From Zygnema cylindricum (taxonomy: Eukaryota > Streptophyta > Zygnematophyceae > Zygnematales > Zygnemataceae): DNA of 59,628 nt. The DNA is taken from contig JBBHKE010002463.1 in the NCBI GenBank assembly GCA_037447655.1, positions 1 through 59,628 on the forward strand, in the 5' to 3' direction. Under the pieces are notes generated by a model. It saw only the letters and a program-made list of their open reading frames with translations, made no database searches and was not told the origin of the DNA. A program made the position numbers and the translations under genes. Positions 38,273 to 48,715 of this stretch are shown here, one piece after another. How positions within the stretch are numbered: position 1 is the first letter of the stretch; each line of letters begins with the position of its first letter.

Positions 38273-38632
38273 GTTGTTGTTTTTGGAAGATTCAATTTCG
38301 TACATGCATGCGCATGCGTATGTAATTACCTGATATATTGTGGAGGTTCCAAAGGATTTGCCGATTGGGGAATTAAATTCACGAGTAAAATTAATGGAGT
38401 AATTGAGTGGCGCGGGATGCGTATGTGAAATGGACGGCGGATCGCGAAGCAATCCGATGTAAATATTCCAAAAGTTAAAATAGTACGTCGCATGCACGAA
38501 AAAGAATGCGACAGGCGACAACTATGGAAAAGGACGCTGTCGGTGCTTATTTGGACAGTGGTGCTTTTTTTGTGACAGACGCATTTATTGCAAACGACGC
38601 AATTTAGGTACGGACATGATTTGGATCGTACG
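38273..38632. other. Unassigned spacer between LTRs
   Basis: It holds an alternating purine-pyrimidine run (ATGCATGCGCATGCGTATGT, 38304-38323) and no recognisable gene. It separates the truncated plus-strand LTR from the 3' LTR of element C. Confidence 0.5.
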
Positions 38633-39526
38633 TAAAATTCTGTGGTCTCCATTGACCGAGAGAATGAGCAACCTATGTAAAGCCTCTAGGATAATATTTG
38701 CCTCTTCTAATTTCCCGCTGAATAAGCACCGCCCAGGCAAAAAAATATTCTGAAAACTCTCACCCTTGTGAGGACAAGACTCCCCTAAGTCAAACGCAAA
38801 AAAAATCACTGAATTTGCTCCCCTGAGCAGTAAGTTATGGTTGGTCAAAGATGACCTTTATAGTTACAAGCTCTCTTAGAGGGAGGTACCTAAATTTCAC
38901 TAAGTCTTGGCCTGCCTACTTACGACTGCCTACTACTAAACCCTAGTCCAATAGAAACACTATATAGTAGAAGAAGGTACATTAGGCGATGTACTTATTG
39001 TACGGCCATTGTACGACATGGCTTTCAAAGTGACGTCTGTCAAAACGGGAGTCATGGTTCCTCCTCCCATCTTCTCCGGTATCCAATAGTATGGTGCCAC
39101 GTGGCATCGCGTGACGCTATCCCCAAAGGCCGCCGAAAGTTTATTGCGGGTGGCGGCTGCAATTGTGGCCGTCCGATCATTTGTATTTATGCGGCTTCGA
39201 TTCGCTTCCATGCATGAATTGATTAATGCGTGTTTTCGTTAGTCTGCTGCAAATTAGCCCGTTTAACAAATAGATAAATATGCGTGAACGTAATTGTCGT
39301 TTCGTTAGTGCCTTAATGGATAAGGCTAAGGTCTAAGTAGTATTCCGTAGACCCCGAATCATATCCGGCTAGAGGCAGTATTTTGCTACCAATAGTAAAA
39401 TACCTTCTATTTCATTCTCCCTCCTAAATGACGCGGCAACCATGGCGTGCCTTTGGATCTCTCTTTCTCTCTCTTTACATGCTAGCTAAACTATAGAAGT
39501 GAACTATTAATTACCTCTTTTCAACA
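38633..39526 (-). repeat. LTR, element C 3' copy (type B, 894 bp)
   Basis: Minus-strand TGTTGAAAAGAGGTAATTAA to GACCACAGAATTTTA. It includes the gag ATG (38652) 20 nt before its end. It is of the same type as 58062-58948 and distinct in most of its length from the ~1.0-1.17-kb type A LTRs. Confidence 0.8.
39305..39385 (+). other. tRNA-like segment in LTR (antisense to LTR), tRNA-Arg-like
   Basis: D arm GCCTTAATGGATAAGGC (A-box), then a GGTCTA/TAGACC anticodon-stem-like pair, then CGAATCATATCCGG as a weak B-box. Confidence 0.55.
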
Positions 39527-39539
39527 CTCCCCTTAATTC
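39527..39539 (-). promoter_or_regulatory. Polypurine tract, element C
   Basis: GAATTAAGGGGAG directly follows the pol stop codon and directly precedes the LTR TGTTGAAA. It would prime plus-strand DNA synthesis. Confidence 0.8.
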
Positions 39540-42500
39540 TTAGTCACTTTTCAATTTTAATCCACAGTTTTCTCTACAATAAATCAACTTAGGGGAAGGT
39601 ACTGGTTTTGTCATCATGTCTGCAATCATTTCTTAATCAGTTTTATGAACCAGTTTAATGATTTTATTTTCAACCTTCTCTTTGACAAAGCTTAGTCTAA
39701 TATCCATATGCTTAGCTTTGAAGTGATGTTTCGGATTAGCTGAAATAGAGATAGCAGCTTGATTATCACAAAAAACATTCTAAGTTCTTGTCTTCATGAA
39801 CCCAAGTTCTTCAATAAGAGATTTCACCCACATTAATTCTTTGGTAGCAGCACAGGAAGCCATGTATTCAGCCTCCATAGTGGACTGAGCAACTACTTTT
39901 TGTTGCTTGCTACTCCAACAGCATGCACCGGATCCAATTTGCAACACATATCCAGTCGTACACTGCCTTAAAGGCACATCTCCATAACTGGCATCACTCC
40001 GAGTTGTGATGTGAGTGTGCTCCCCTCCCAAATGCAACCACAATTCCCTTGTCCCCACCAGATACCTCATCACCCTTTTGGCGGCCTCCCAGTCTCTCTT
40101 TCTTGGTTCATTTAGACTCTTGCTGAGGACTCCTACGGCTGCAGCTATATCCGACCGAGTACAATTCATAAAATATATTAAACAGCCTACAATCTGCCGA
40201 TAAGGGATATTTTCCATAAATCTTTTTTCTATCTCATCTATCTCATCATTTATGATCAATATTCCTCCCTCTTCACTCCCCTCACTCACTTTCTTCAAAT
40301 CCATGGGAGTAGTACATCCGTTTGCTTTCTCCATTTGAAATTTTTCTAGCATATTACTAATTGCTTCTTTCTGAGTGAGTCTTATAATCCTATTCCCTCT
40401 ATCTCTCTCCATTTGAATTCCCAAAATGTACTTTGCTTCACCGAGATCTTTCATGTCAAAGCGGCTTTTAAGATCTCGTTTTAGTTTGTTAATTTTATCT
40501 AATGACTTGCTTAAGACCAACAAATCATCCACATAAATAGCAATAAATATCACTCCATCCTCATCCTCAAATAAATATATGGAGTGATCAGAACTAATTC
40601 TGATATACCCCAAACCGGTCAAAAATTCGTTGAGCTTTATATTCCACTGTCGCGGGGATTGCTTAAGCCCATTGAGTGATTTTATCAGTTTGCAAACTTT
40701 GTTTTCTTCCCCACTTTCCAGTAATCCTTCCGGTTGCCTCATGTAAATTTCTTCTTCCAACTCTCTGTGCAAAAAGGCTGTTTTAATATCCATCTGGTGG
40801 ATTTCCATATCGTCCGCTGCGGCTATACTTAAAAGGATTCTAACAGAAGGAAATCTGACAACAGGTGCAAAGGTTTCTTTGTAGTCTATCCACTCTTTCT
40901 GAGTATATCCTTTTGCAACTAACCTAGTTTTGTACCTCTCAATAGTATTATCCGGGTTTAATATAAGTTTAAAAACCCACTTACATCCGATCGGTTTTCG
41001 GTCCGGTGGACAATCTACCCACTCCCATGTATTGGCTTCCATGATAGAGGCCATTTCTTCATTTATAGCTGTAATCACCGGCTACTTTCAGGAGTGTTTA
41101 TGGCCTCTAAGTATGTTTGAGGTTCATCTGGGTGAGACATCTTTGTGAGTTGGTTATTTACTTGTCTTTCTTGAAGTCGTTTACTACTTCTTCTTCCCCT
41201 TTCAAAATTGGACGCCGGAATGGAAGGCATCTTTGGGTTTCGTTTAGGGAGATTTTCAGCTCCCATATCTACCAATTCCGGTGTCTCATCAATTTCCTCA
41301 TCGGTTTCCACTTCGTATTGTGGCGTTGCCTCGGATGTTGTTCTTTCCTCCTTCTCCTTTGGTAAATCTACAGATTTTTCTTTTTCTCCCTCTTCTTTCT
41401 CTTCATTTTCAAAGTCAAAGTCAGAAAACTGATCCGTTTCCAATCTGATTTTGACTTCCTTATTATATTTGAATGGATCAATGGACTTCTCTTCATTCAT
41501 CACCACTATGTGTTTTACCAAAATTATATCTTTTTTTTTTCAAGTCATACACTCGGTATCTTTTTGTGCTCTGATCATATCCTACAAGATATCGTGGCTT
41601 CCCTCTCCCCTCTAACTTCCATTTAGTCTTATCGAAATCCAAACTGTAGACTTGACTTCCGAACAGTCTCAAACTAGACAAATCATGCTTTCTTCTTGTC
41701 CACCTCTCATACGGAGTTTCCTCCTTATTTGCTGAAGTTAGAACTCTATTTTTGATGAAATTAGCATAGTTCATAGACCCCGCCCAAAACTGCAACCCTA
41801 TCCTCTTATCAGTTAACATACTTCTGGACATATCTCCTAAAGTTCTATTCACTCTTTCTACTACTCCATTTTGTTCCGGAGTATAGGTTACAATTTTCTC
41901 ATGATGAATTCCTTCTTCTTTAAGATATTCTTCAAATTCCCTTGGGGTGTATTCTTTCCCATTATCACTTGTTATCTCTTTTATTGAGGTTTCGTGTAGT
42001 TTTTCACTCCATACTTTATACTCTTTGAAACATCTCAATACCTCTGACTTATGTCTAAGAAAGTATACCTTCGTGTCTCTAGACCAATCATGGGGTGATA
42101 GTTAACATCCACCTCTTCCCCCCATGTGAAGCATATCTAGAAGGTCCCCAAACATCAGTGTGAATTAGATCCAATACATTCTCTCTCCTATATGTGGTTG
42201 CCTTTGGAAATGGAAGTCTATGAATCTTCCCTTGGGCACATCCACTGCAATCATCGAAGGTCTCATCATCCTCAAAAGTAATACCCTCCACTATTCCATT
42301 TTTCTTCATTTTCTTTAATCTATATAGATGCACATGCCCAAACCTTTTGTGCCAAAGCATCATCTCACTTGCACACGAGTAGAGAACACTCTTTTCATTG
42401 CAAAGAACAATTCTGAACATTCCCTGACTGCCATTCTCAACTATGAAATAAACCTCATTATCAAAGCTTGCTGTGAAGATTCCTTTCGTAGTTCCTGTTT

Positions 42501-42957
42501 CAAACTCCTTTTCATCTAGGACAGCTGTTGAGACCAAGTCCTTACTAAGCTGTGGAATGTAAAGAACTTCTGAGAGAGTTACAATTGAGGCGTTTCCATT
42601 AACTAGAACCTTCAAGTCAACAGTTCCAACAAGACTTCTAGTTTCTACTCTACCATCTCCGTACCCTATCTCAACTGTTGGGATCTTTCTCAGTTTAGTG
42701 AACCGCCTTTTATCTATGCACATATGCATTGAGGCCCCTGAGTCTATGATCCACCCATCTTCAGGTGGATCCCTCTTACCTCCGAAAGCACACTTTTGTC
42801 TCCGTGGAATGTCAACATGCTTTTTAGTGTTTTTCGGATTAAGAAGAAGCTCCTCAAGCTCCTCAAGCTCCTCTTGCTGTTCGGTTTCTTCGTTCTCTTG
42901 CTCATCATGAACTTGAGTAAGGAAAGCCTTTTTCTTTCCTCCATTTTTTGAGTTCAT
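39540..42957 (-). pseudogene. pol: copia Pol (protease-integrase-RT-RNase H), element C
   Basis: Protease with WIIDSGASMHMC (Asp-Ser-Gly) at about 42740. GAG-pre-integrase with MLWHKRFGHV and CSGCAQGK (zinc site). Integrase core with HTDVWGP, TSDNGKEYTPREFEEYL and YTPEQNGVVERVNRTL (D, D, E). RT with CKWVFK, QMDIKTAFLH and the catalytic IYVDDLLVLS at about 40530. RNase H ends near 39540 with CRENCGLKLKSD. Defects: a stop between gag and pol (42955), frameshifts near 42093, in an A run near 41525 and near 41080, then in-frame stops at about 39778 and 39630. It is the least decayed pol in the window. Confidence 0.9.
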
Positions 42958-43774
42958 TTACCCATCTTTTAGTCGAAGATGTGCAAGTTTGCCACAATCT
43001 GCCATATAGTGTCCCGGTTTCTTGCAGAAGTGGCATAATCCTCCTCGAGAAGTTCCTCTCCCTTGTCTATCAAATCTGCCACCTCCTTGTCCTCTTCCTC
43101 CAAAGTTTTGATAAGGATCTTTCTCTCTCTCCTCATCACACTTTCGCCAATCAGCTCCTGCAGAAAATGCTTGAACACTTGGACTCCCTCTCATAAGCTC
43201 TATGGTGCTTTCTTTCACTAAAATCATTCCCACTGTGTCATCCCAATTCCAATTGTTATCTCCTATGTTTTGCAATCAATTAATGATATTCTCATACTCT
43301 TCAAATAGTTTCATCATTAATGTGTTCACTCTTTGTCTCTCAGACCATGAGTTACCTACACTCTCTAGCTCTCCAAATAATGCTCCTAAATCATTGCAAT
43401 AATTATTCATGTTCCTCCCTTATAAGTATAAGCTGCAATCTTGTTTTCTGCCAACTGTTGCTGCTGCAGTGATCCGCTCTTATATTTATTAACTAGTGAT
43501 ATCCAAATCTGAGATGAAGATTTGACGTGCATAAGGGAAATGGCAATGCCGTTTGCTACACTTTTAAGAATTACGAGCTTAGCAACCTTGTCTTTGATGC
43601 TCCAGTTTTCATACTCCGATCTTTCGATCTGAACCCTTGTCGCCATTGGTAGTGGTGCTGCTGCCGGTATCGCCTTCGGCAACGTTGTCACTTGAGTTGC
43701 AACTCCTCCCATTTCTCCTTCTATGACAATCTCCTCTCCTTCCTCGTCTTCATCCTCAGTGATGGTGGCAGTTG
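42958..43774 (-). pseudogene. gag: copia Gag, element C (5' truncated)
   Basis: It enters from the element F junction and reads an acidic stretch, then NWSIKDKVAKLVILKSVANG, SGSLQQQQLAENKIAAYTYK (Gag polyprotein). It shifts frame near 43410, has a stop near 43277, and continues to the zinc knuckle GLCHFCKKPGHYMADC. It ends at the stop before pol. Confidence 0.85.
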
Positions 43775-44797
43775 TGCAATTCTGTGTCCTCCATTGGACT
43801 ACAGAATACATGAAGCCTCTAGATAGTTGTTTAACTAGCCCACTTTAACCCACAGCCACTGCTGCCCAAAAAGTCACACAGACAATTTGACTGCACCCTT
43901 GTGCAGCCTGGACTCCCGTGTGTCTGTAGCAAAAAGAATCACTGAAAACGGCCAACCAGCCGATAAGTTATGAGGCAGTAAAAATGCCAATTTGTACAAA
44001 CTCTCGAAGGGAGAGGTGACTGCCTACCAAAATTTTCTAAGTCCTGATTTCCTCTAATAACTTCTATCTACTGAAGTACGGACCAATCAGATTACTGTAC
44101 CGTACCAAAAAGTACTACTGCTGATGTACCTTTTGTACGACCTATGTACGACATGACTATTAAGCGGACGCGTGTCTCCTTTTTACTTGTCCGTACATTC
44201 CTCGGAATTCCTATGACCGAATGTCATCTCTCCACGTGGCTCCAGGTCATGCCACGTCACTAAACGCCAAAGTGACTACTCCGGGATTTTGGCGATGATG
44301 TGCGCCGTTGGATTTGCAGCGATACGCAATCTTGGCCGTAATAAATACTTGCGCGATATTTGTTTCGTTCTCAAAAAATACGTGGTATCCGTTTTGAATT
44401 GGTACATTTATAAAACTGTATCCATGTAGGCCGTACACAGTTTTAGTTAAATGTATTTGCTCTTTCCTAAATCTATATATATTTATCACATACTATAGTA
44501 TTTAGCATTGGTCCTAGTCTAGTAGGATAAAGCTGACCACTATCGGCCAGCTTGACGAACCGCAGGTACCGGGATCAAATCTGGGTCCGTTGGGTATATT
44601 TTTAGTAGCCTACTAAAAATATCTGTCTGTTGAACTAAGGCAGCCATGGATCAACCACTCTCTCTATCCTTCAATGACTACAACAAGTATGGGGGCTAGA
44701 GAGAGGAGGTGTAGGCAGGCTGTCTGTCCTTTTTCTTTTCCTTTTATACTAACATTTTAAACCTATAAAATATTCAAGAAATCTATTAATTTCAACA
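43775..44797 (-). repeat. LTR, element F 3' copy (type A)
   Basis: Minus-strand TGTTGAAATTAATAGATTTC to GGACACAGAATTGCA; gag ATG at 43794 inside it. Confidence 0.85.
44510..44592 (+). other. tRNA-like segment in LTR (antisense to LTR)
   Basis: GTCTAGTAGGATAAAGC as D arm and ACCGGGATCAAATCTGGGT as T arm with B-box. Confidence 0.5.
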
Positions 44798-44824
44798 CCA
44801 CCGGTCTGTCCCTCCTTTGACCAA

Positions 44825-45190
44825 AGCTCGGTTAGCTTAGTGCACTCCGCCATATAGTGCCTTGGTTTCTTATAGAAATGACATAAACCCTTGGGAGCCC
44901 TTGATCCGAACTCGTCGGTCTGATTTTTCTGCTCCCCCCCTCCGTAATTTCAGACCGGTCTCTTAGACATCATATCTCATGGTTTACTTATTCATTCGAG
45001 CTGCAATTTTGGAAATTGTCAGTTTACTATGTTGTGTATCACTGTGTAAAAGTTGAGGCTTAAAGGCCTTTTGAGTTATAATTTGTGTTTGATCAAAGTT
45101 GGTTGTTGAGTAGGTGTTTTGATAGTTTTTGCGGTTTTAATGTCTACTTCCACTACTATTGGTGGTTCTCCTCCTGCAACGGTGGTTGTA
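44825..45190. other. Foreign patch inside element F
   Basis: 44825-44945 is a minus-strand Gag zinc-knuckle fragment (CHFYKKPRHYMAEC) of the type in D and E, not of F. From about 44945 to 45190 the sequence matches nothing else in the window. It holds a plus-strand ATG at 45139 with a 21-codon frame (MSTSTTIGGSPPATVVVEQH). Together they replace the missing pol of F. Confidence 0.5.
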
Positions 45191-46519
45191 GAACAACACA
45201 TTTGAGAAGGCGACTATAAAATTCTTACCGTTTACGTAGACTTTCAGATCTACCGAGCCCACTAGATTTGTGGTAACCACTCTCCCATCCCCATACTCTA
45301 TCTCTACAGTAGGGCTCTTTTTTAGCTTGGTGAAGAGGTGTTTGTCACGACACACATGCATGGATGAACCTGAGTCGATGATCTATCCTTCTTGTGGAGC
45401 TTCCCAAATTGCTCCAAGGGCACACTTTTGTCTCCGTGGAATCTCCTTCTCCTCCAGACTCTCGTCAAGAAGAAGCTCCCCATCCTCCTCTGAGGACTCG
45501 TCCTCGGTATCTCCTGTCACCTTTGTGACCAAAAGTGCCTTTTTCTTCCCTCCGAAAGAACCCCCTCCTTGGTTCTCTTTGAGCCTCAGCTCAACCAACT
45601 CAGCACAATCCGCAATAAAGTGCCCTGGCTTTTTGCAAAAATGACATAGGCCCTTTGAGGGCCTCGGTCCTCCAGGTTGGACTTTTTCTCCTTTGTATGG
45701 TTTTTTCGGTTTCGGTCTCCACCTGTTCCCTCCGGCGGCTAGAGCTTGAACACTCTTTCCACCTCTCCTGATCTCTATGGTATTTTCATGCACAAGTAAC
45801 ATCCTGACCACTGTATTCCACTTCCATGAACTATCAGTCATTTCTTGTACTCGGTACACTAAGTTCTCATACTCGTCTAATAACTTCATGATGAGAGTGT
45901 TTACTTTCATTTTCATTGTGCCTGTCCAGCCAGCACTCTCCATCTCCATATACAAACAAGAAAGATCATTGCAATAATCTAACATCTTTCCTCCATTGTA
46001 CGTGTAACTCAATAGTTTTTGCTCAGCCAACTGGAGCTTCTAAATGGTACCAGCTCTATAGATCTCCACCAAACTTTCCCACAACTCCGCAGCCTTGTAA
46101 ATATTAAGGTGAGAGGTGGCCAATGCTTAAGTGAGATGCCTTAGAATGAAGTTCTTGGCAGCCATGTTTATGTCTTCCCGCATTTGAACATCGTTCTCCA
46201 CTGTCTTCACGACCGGCGCTCCTGGTGCCATGGCAATAGGGGTAAGGGGTGTCTCCTTCCCTTTCCCCTTTTCGGACTCACTACTGTCCCCATCATGTGC
46301 CTCCTCCGCAGAAGCAGTCGCTGCTGCAGAAAACCTTACTCCTCCAAATCCTGGCGGAGTTCCCGAAGGTGGAAGTTTCACTTGTCCACTGACGATACCC
46401 CAGTATCGTTTTTCACACAAAGCTCCCATCATCATGGCTTCCCAATAGATGAACCCAGATCCATTGAAAGTGGGCACCCTAGAGGGTGGGCCCATAACCT
46501 GCAATTCTGTGTCCTCCAT
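45137..46519 (-). pseudogene. gag: copia Gag and protease start, element F
   Basis: The ATG at 46519 gives MEDTELQVMGPPSRVPTFNG and SGFIYWEAMMMGALCEKRYW. A stop lies at 46124-46126 and another near 46040. Gag then runs open from 46030 through LAEQKLLSYTYNGGKMLDYC and the zinc knuckle GLCHFCKKPGHFIADC to RRQKCALG. A TAG replaces Trp just before the protease motif IIDSGSSMHVC. It is truncated near 45180. The first 20 nt of the gene lie in the LTR. Confidence 0.85.
46485..46499 (-). promoter_or_regulatory. Primer-binding site, element F
   Basis: GGTTATGGGCCCACC, 0 nt from the LTR end. It is complementary over all 15 nt to GGTGGGCCCATAACC, the anticodon arm of plant initiator tRNA-Met, not to a tRNA 3' CCA end. 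It also encodes Gag residues VMGP. Confidence 0.85.
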
Positions 46520-47113
46520 TGGACTACAGAATACAGGAAGCCTCTAGATAGTTGTTTAACTAGCCCACTTTAACCCACATCCACTGCTGCCCAAAAAGTC
46601 ACACTGACAATTTGACTGCACCCTTGTGCAGCGTGGACTCCCCTGAGTCCGTAGCAAAAAGAATCACTGAAAACAGCCAACCAGCCGATAAGTTATGAGG
46701 CAGTAAAAATGCCAATTTGTACAAACTCTCAAAGGGAGAGGTGACTGCCTACCAAAATTTTCTAAGTCCTGATTTCCTCTAATAACTTCTATCTACTGAA
46801 GTACGGACCAATCAGATTACTGTACCGTACCAAAAAGTACTACTACCGATGTACCTTTTGTACGACCTATGTACGACAAGACTATTAAGCGGACGCGTGT
46901 CTCCTTTTTACTCGTCCGTACATTCCTCGGAATTCCTATGACCGTATGTCATCTCTCCACGTGGCTCCAGGTCATGCCACGTCACTAAACGCCAAAGTGA
47001 CTACTCCGGGATTTTGCCGATGATGTGCGCCGTTGGATTTGCAGCAAGACGCAATCTTGGCCGTAATAAATACTTGTGCGATATTTATTTCGTTGTCGAA
47101 AAATGCGTGGTAT
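46500..47113 (-). repeat. LTR, element F 5' copy, truncated
   Basis: It matches 43775 onward, including GAATTGCA and the gag ATG, and breaks off near 47113 in the hairpin region, so the tRNA-like segment and LTR start are missing. Confidence 0.8.
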
Positions 47114-47600
47114 CGACATCGGATGACACGTGGCGGAATGACATTGGATCGCGACATCTCCGAGGATTAATTGAGCGAATCCAGACATACCACGTGTCAA
47201 CATTTAGGCCATGTCGTAGAGTGTCCGTACAAAAAGTACACCGCCAGCTGTACTTTTGTGTACGCAACTGTAATCTGATTGGCTCCGTACATCAATAGAT
47301 AGAGTCTGTGAGAGAGATAAGACTTAGAAAAATTAGGAGATACGACCCTCTCTCCCAAAGAGCTTCTGTACAAAAGGTTAACTTTGAACCTCCATAACTT
47401 ACTACTCAAAGAATCAAATTCCAAAGATTCTTTTTGCTATCCACTCACGAGAGTCTTGCCTTCACAAGGGTGAAGTTGGTCAGAGTTATTATCTGCCAAG
47501 GTGGCAGTTGTTTTTGCTGAAACACAAAGGGGTCAAGGTTATCCTAGAGGCTTCTTGGAAGTTGTCCACTCTGAGGACTTATGGAGGTCTTAGAGTTTCA
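47114..47600 (+). repeat. LTR, element D 5' copy, truncated
   Basis: Only the part downstream of the U3 hairpin remains. It ends GGTCTTAGAGTTTCA with the gag ATG at 47581. Confidence 0.75.
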
Positions 47601-48715
47601 GGTTATGAGCCCACCCTCTAAGGTACCAATCTTTAATGGAACTGGCTTCATATATTGGGAAAGTATGATGATAGGAGCTTTATGCGAAAAAAGGTTTTGG
47701 GGGATACTGAGTGGACGCTTAGGACGTCCATCAAGTCTTGAAATTCCTCCAGGGTTTGGAGGAAGCAGATTCACCAGGAAAGAGGATCCACCTTCAACGG
47801 AGGAAACAAACGAAGGAGAGGTGGTCGACAAAGGAAAGGAGAAAGAGGCGAACACACCAATAACAACTGGTTCGGCATTCATGTCACCTATTCCGAGGAA
47901 CGAGGAGAATGATACTTAAACCTGGGACTTCAACAATATGGCGGCAAAGCATTTAATCCTACGCCACCTCACTCAATGACTTGCATGTCCTCATTTGCAG
48001 GTAGAAGGGGCATCCGATCTTTGGATGGCTCTCATAGAGATGTACCGAAGTGGTACAATTCAGCAACAACAGTTGGCTGATCAGAAAGTTAAGGAGTATG
48101 TATACAAAGGGGGGAAGATGTTGGATTTTTGCAATGATCTTGCTACACTCTTCATGGAGCTAAGAGTGCGGGAAAAGATTTTAGTGAAAAAGAAAAGGTT
48201 AACTGTTTACTGATGAAGTTATCGGATGAGTTCGAGAACATAGTCAACCGTATGCAGGACTTGCCGGACTCAAGGTGGATATGGAACTCAGTGGTAGGGA
48301 TGATTCTCGTTCGGTAGAATATGATTGAGATCCAAAGGGGAGGAAAGAGTGGCCAAGCCTTGGCAACTGCGACCAATTGGAGGAACAAGGATTCCCGGAA
48401 ACTAGTCGGAAACTATAGGGGGAGGGAGCAGAAAAATGAGACCGACAAGTTCGGACCAAGGGCTCCCAAAGGTTTATGTCATTTTTGTAAGAAACCTGGG
48501 CACTATATGGCATAGTGCACTAAGCTAACCGAGCTTCAGTTAAAGGAGGGGCAGACCCATGGTACCCCGAGAGGAAAGAAAAAGGCCCTTGTGACACAGG
48601 TACATGAGGCGGAATCCGAGGACGAAGACGATGAGCTCCTTTTAGATGAGGAGTTGGAGGCAAAAAACGAGGTCGAAATTCCACGAAGGCAAAAATGTGC
48701 TTACAGTTGATTGAC
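47581..48715 (+). pseudogene. gag: copia Gag, element D
   Basis: MEVLEFQVMSPPSKVPIFNG, then GFIYWESMMIGALCEKRFWG, GTIQQQQLADQKVKEYVYKG and the zinc knuckle GLCHFCKKPGHYMA with its last Cys after a TAG. Stops at 47917-47919 and near 47978, a frameshift near 48165-48210, a TAG near 48316 and another near 48515, and a TGA near 48708 disable it. Confidence 0.85.
47601..47615 (+). promoter_or_regulatory. Primer-binding site, element D
   Basis: GGTTATGAGCCCACC, 14 of 15 matches to the family site, immediately after the LTR. Confidence 0.75.

Larger units (their letters stand above)
38633..43774 (-). mobile_element. Ty1/copia element C, interrupted in gag by element F
   Basis: Type B 3' LTR (38633-39526), polypurine tract (39527-39539), pol (39540-42957) and most of gag (42958-43774), in minus orientation. 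The N-terminus of gag and the 5' LTR are missing because element F begins at 43775. The domain order Gag, protease, integrase, RT, RNase H is that of Ty1/copia. Confidence 0.85.
43775..47113 (-). mobile_element. Ty1/copia element F inserted in element C gag
   Basis: A complete left LTR (43775-44797, 1023 bp), an interior with Gag and the start of pol, and a right (5') LTR that begins at 46500 and is cut at about 47113, where a plus-strand LTR takes over. The LTR copies agree up to GAATTGCA and then part exactly: one continues into its own primer site (GGTTATGGG), the other into element C gag. This fixes the LTR end to the base. Confidence 0.85.
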
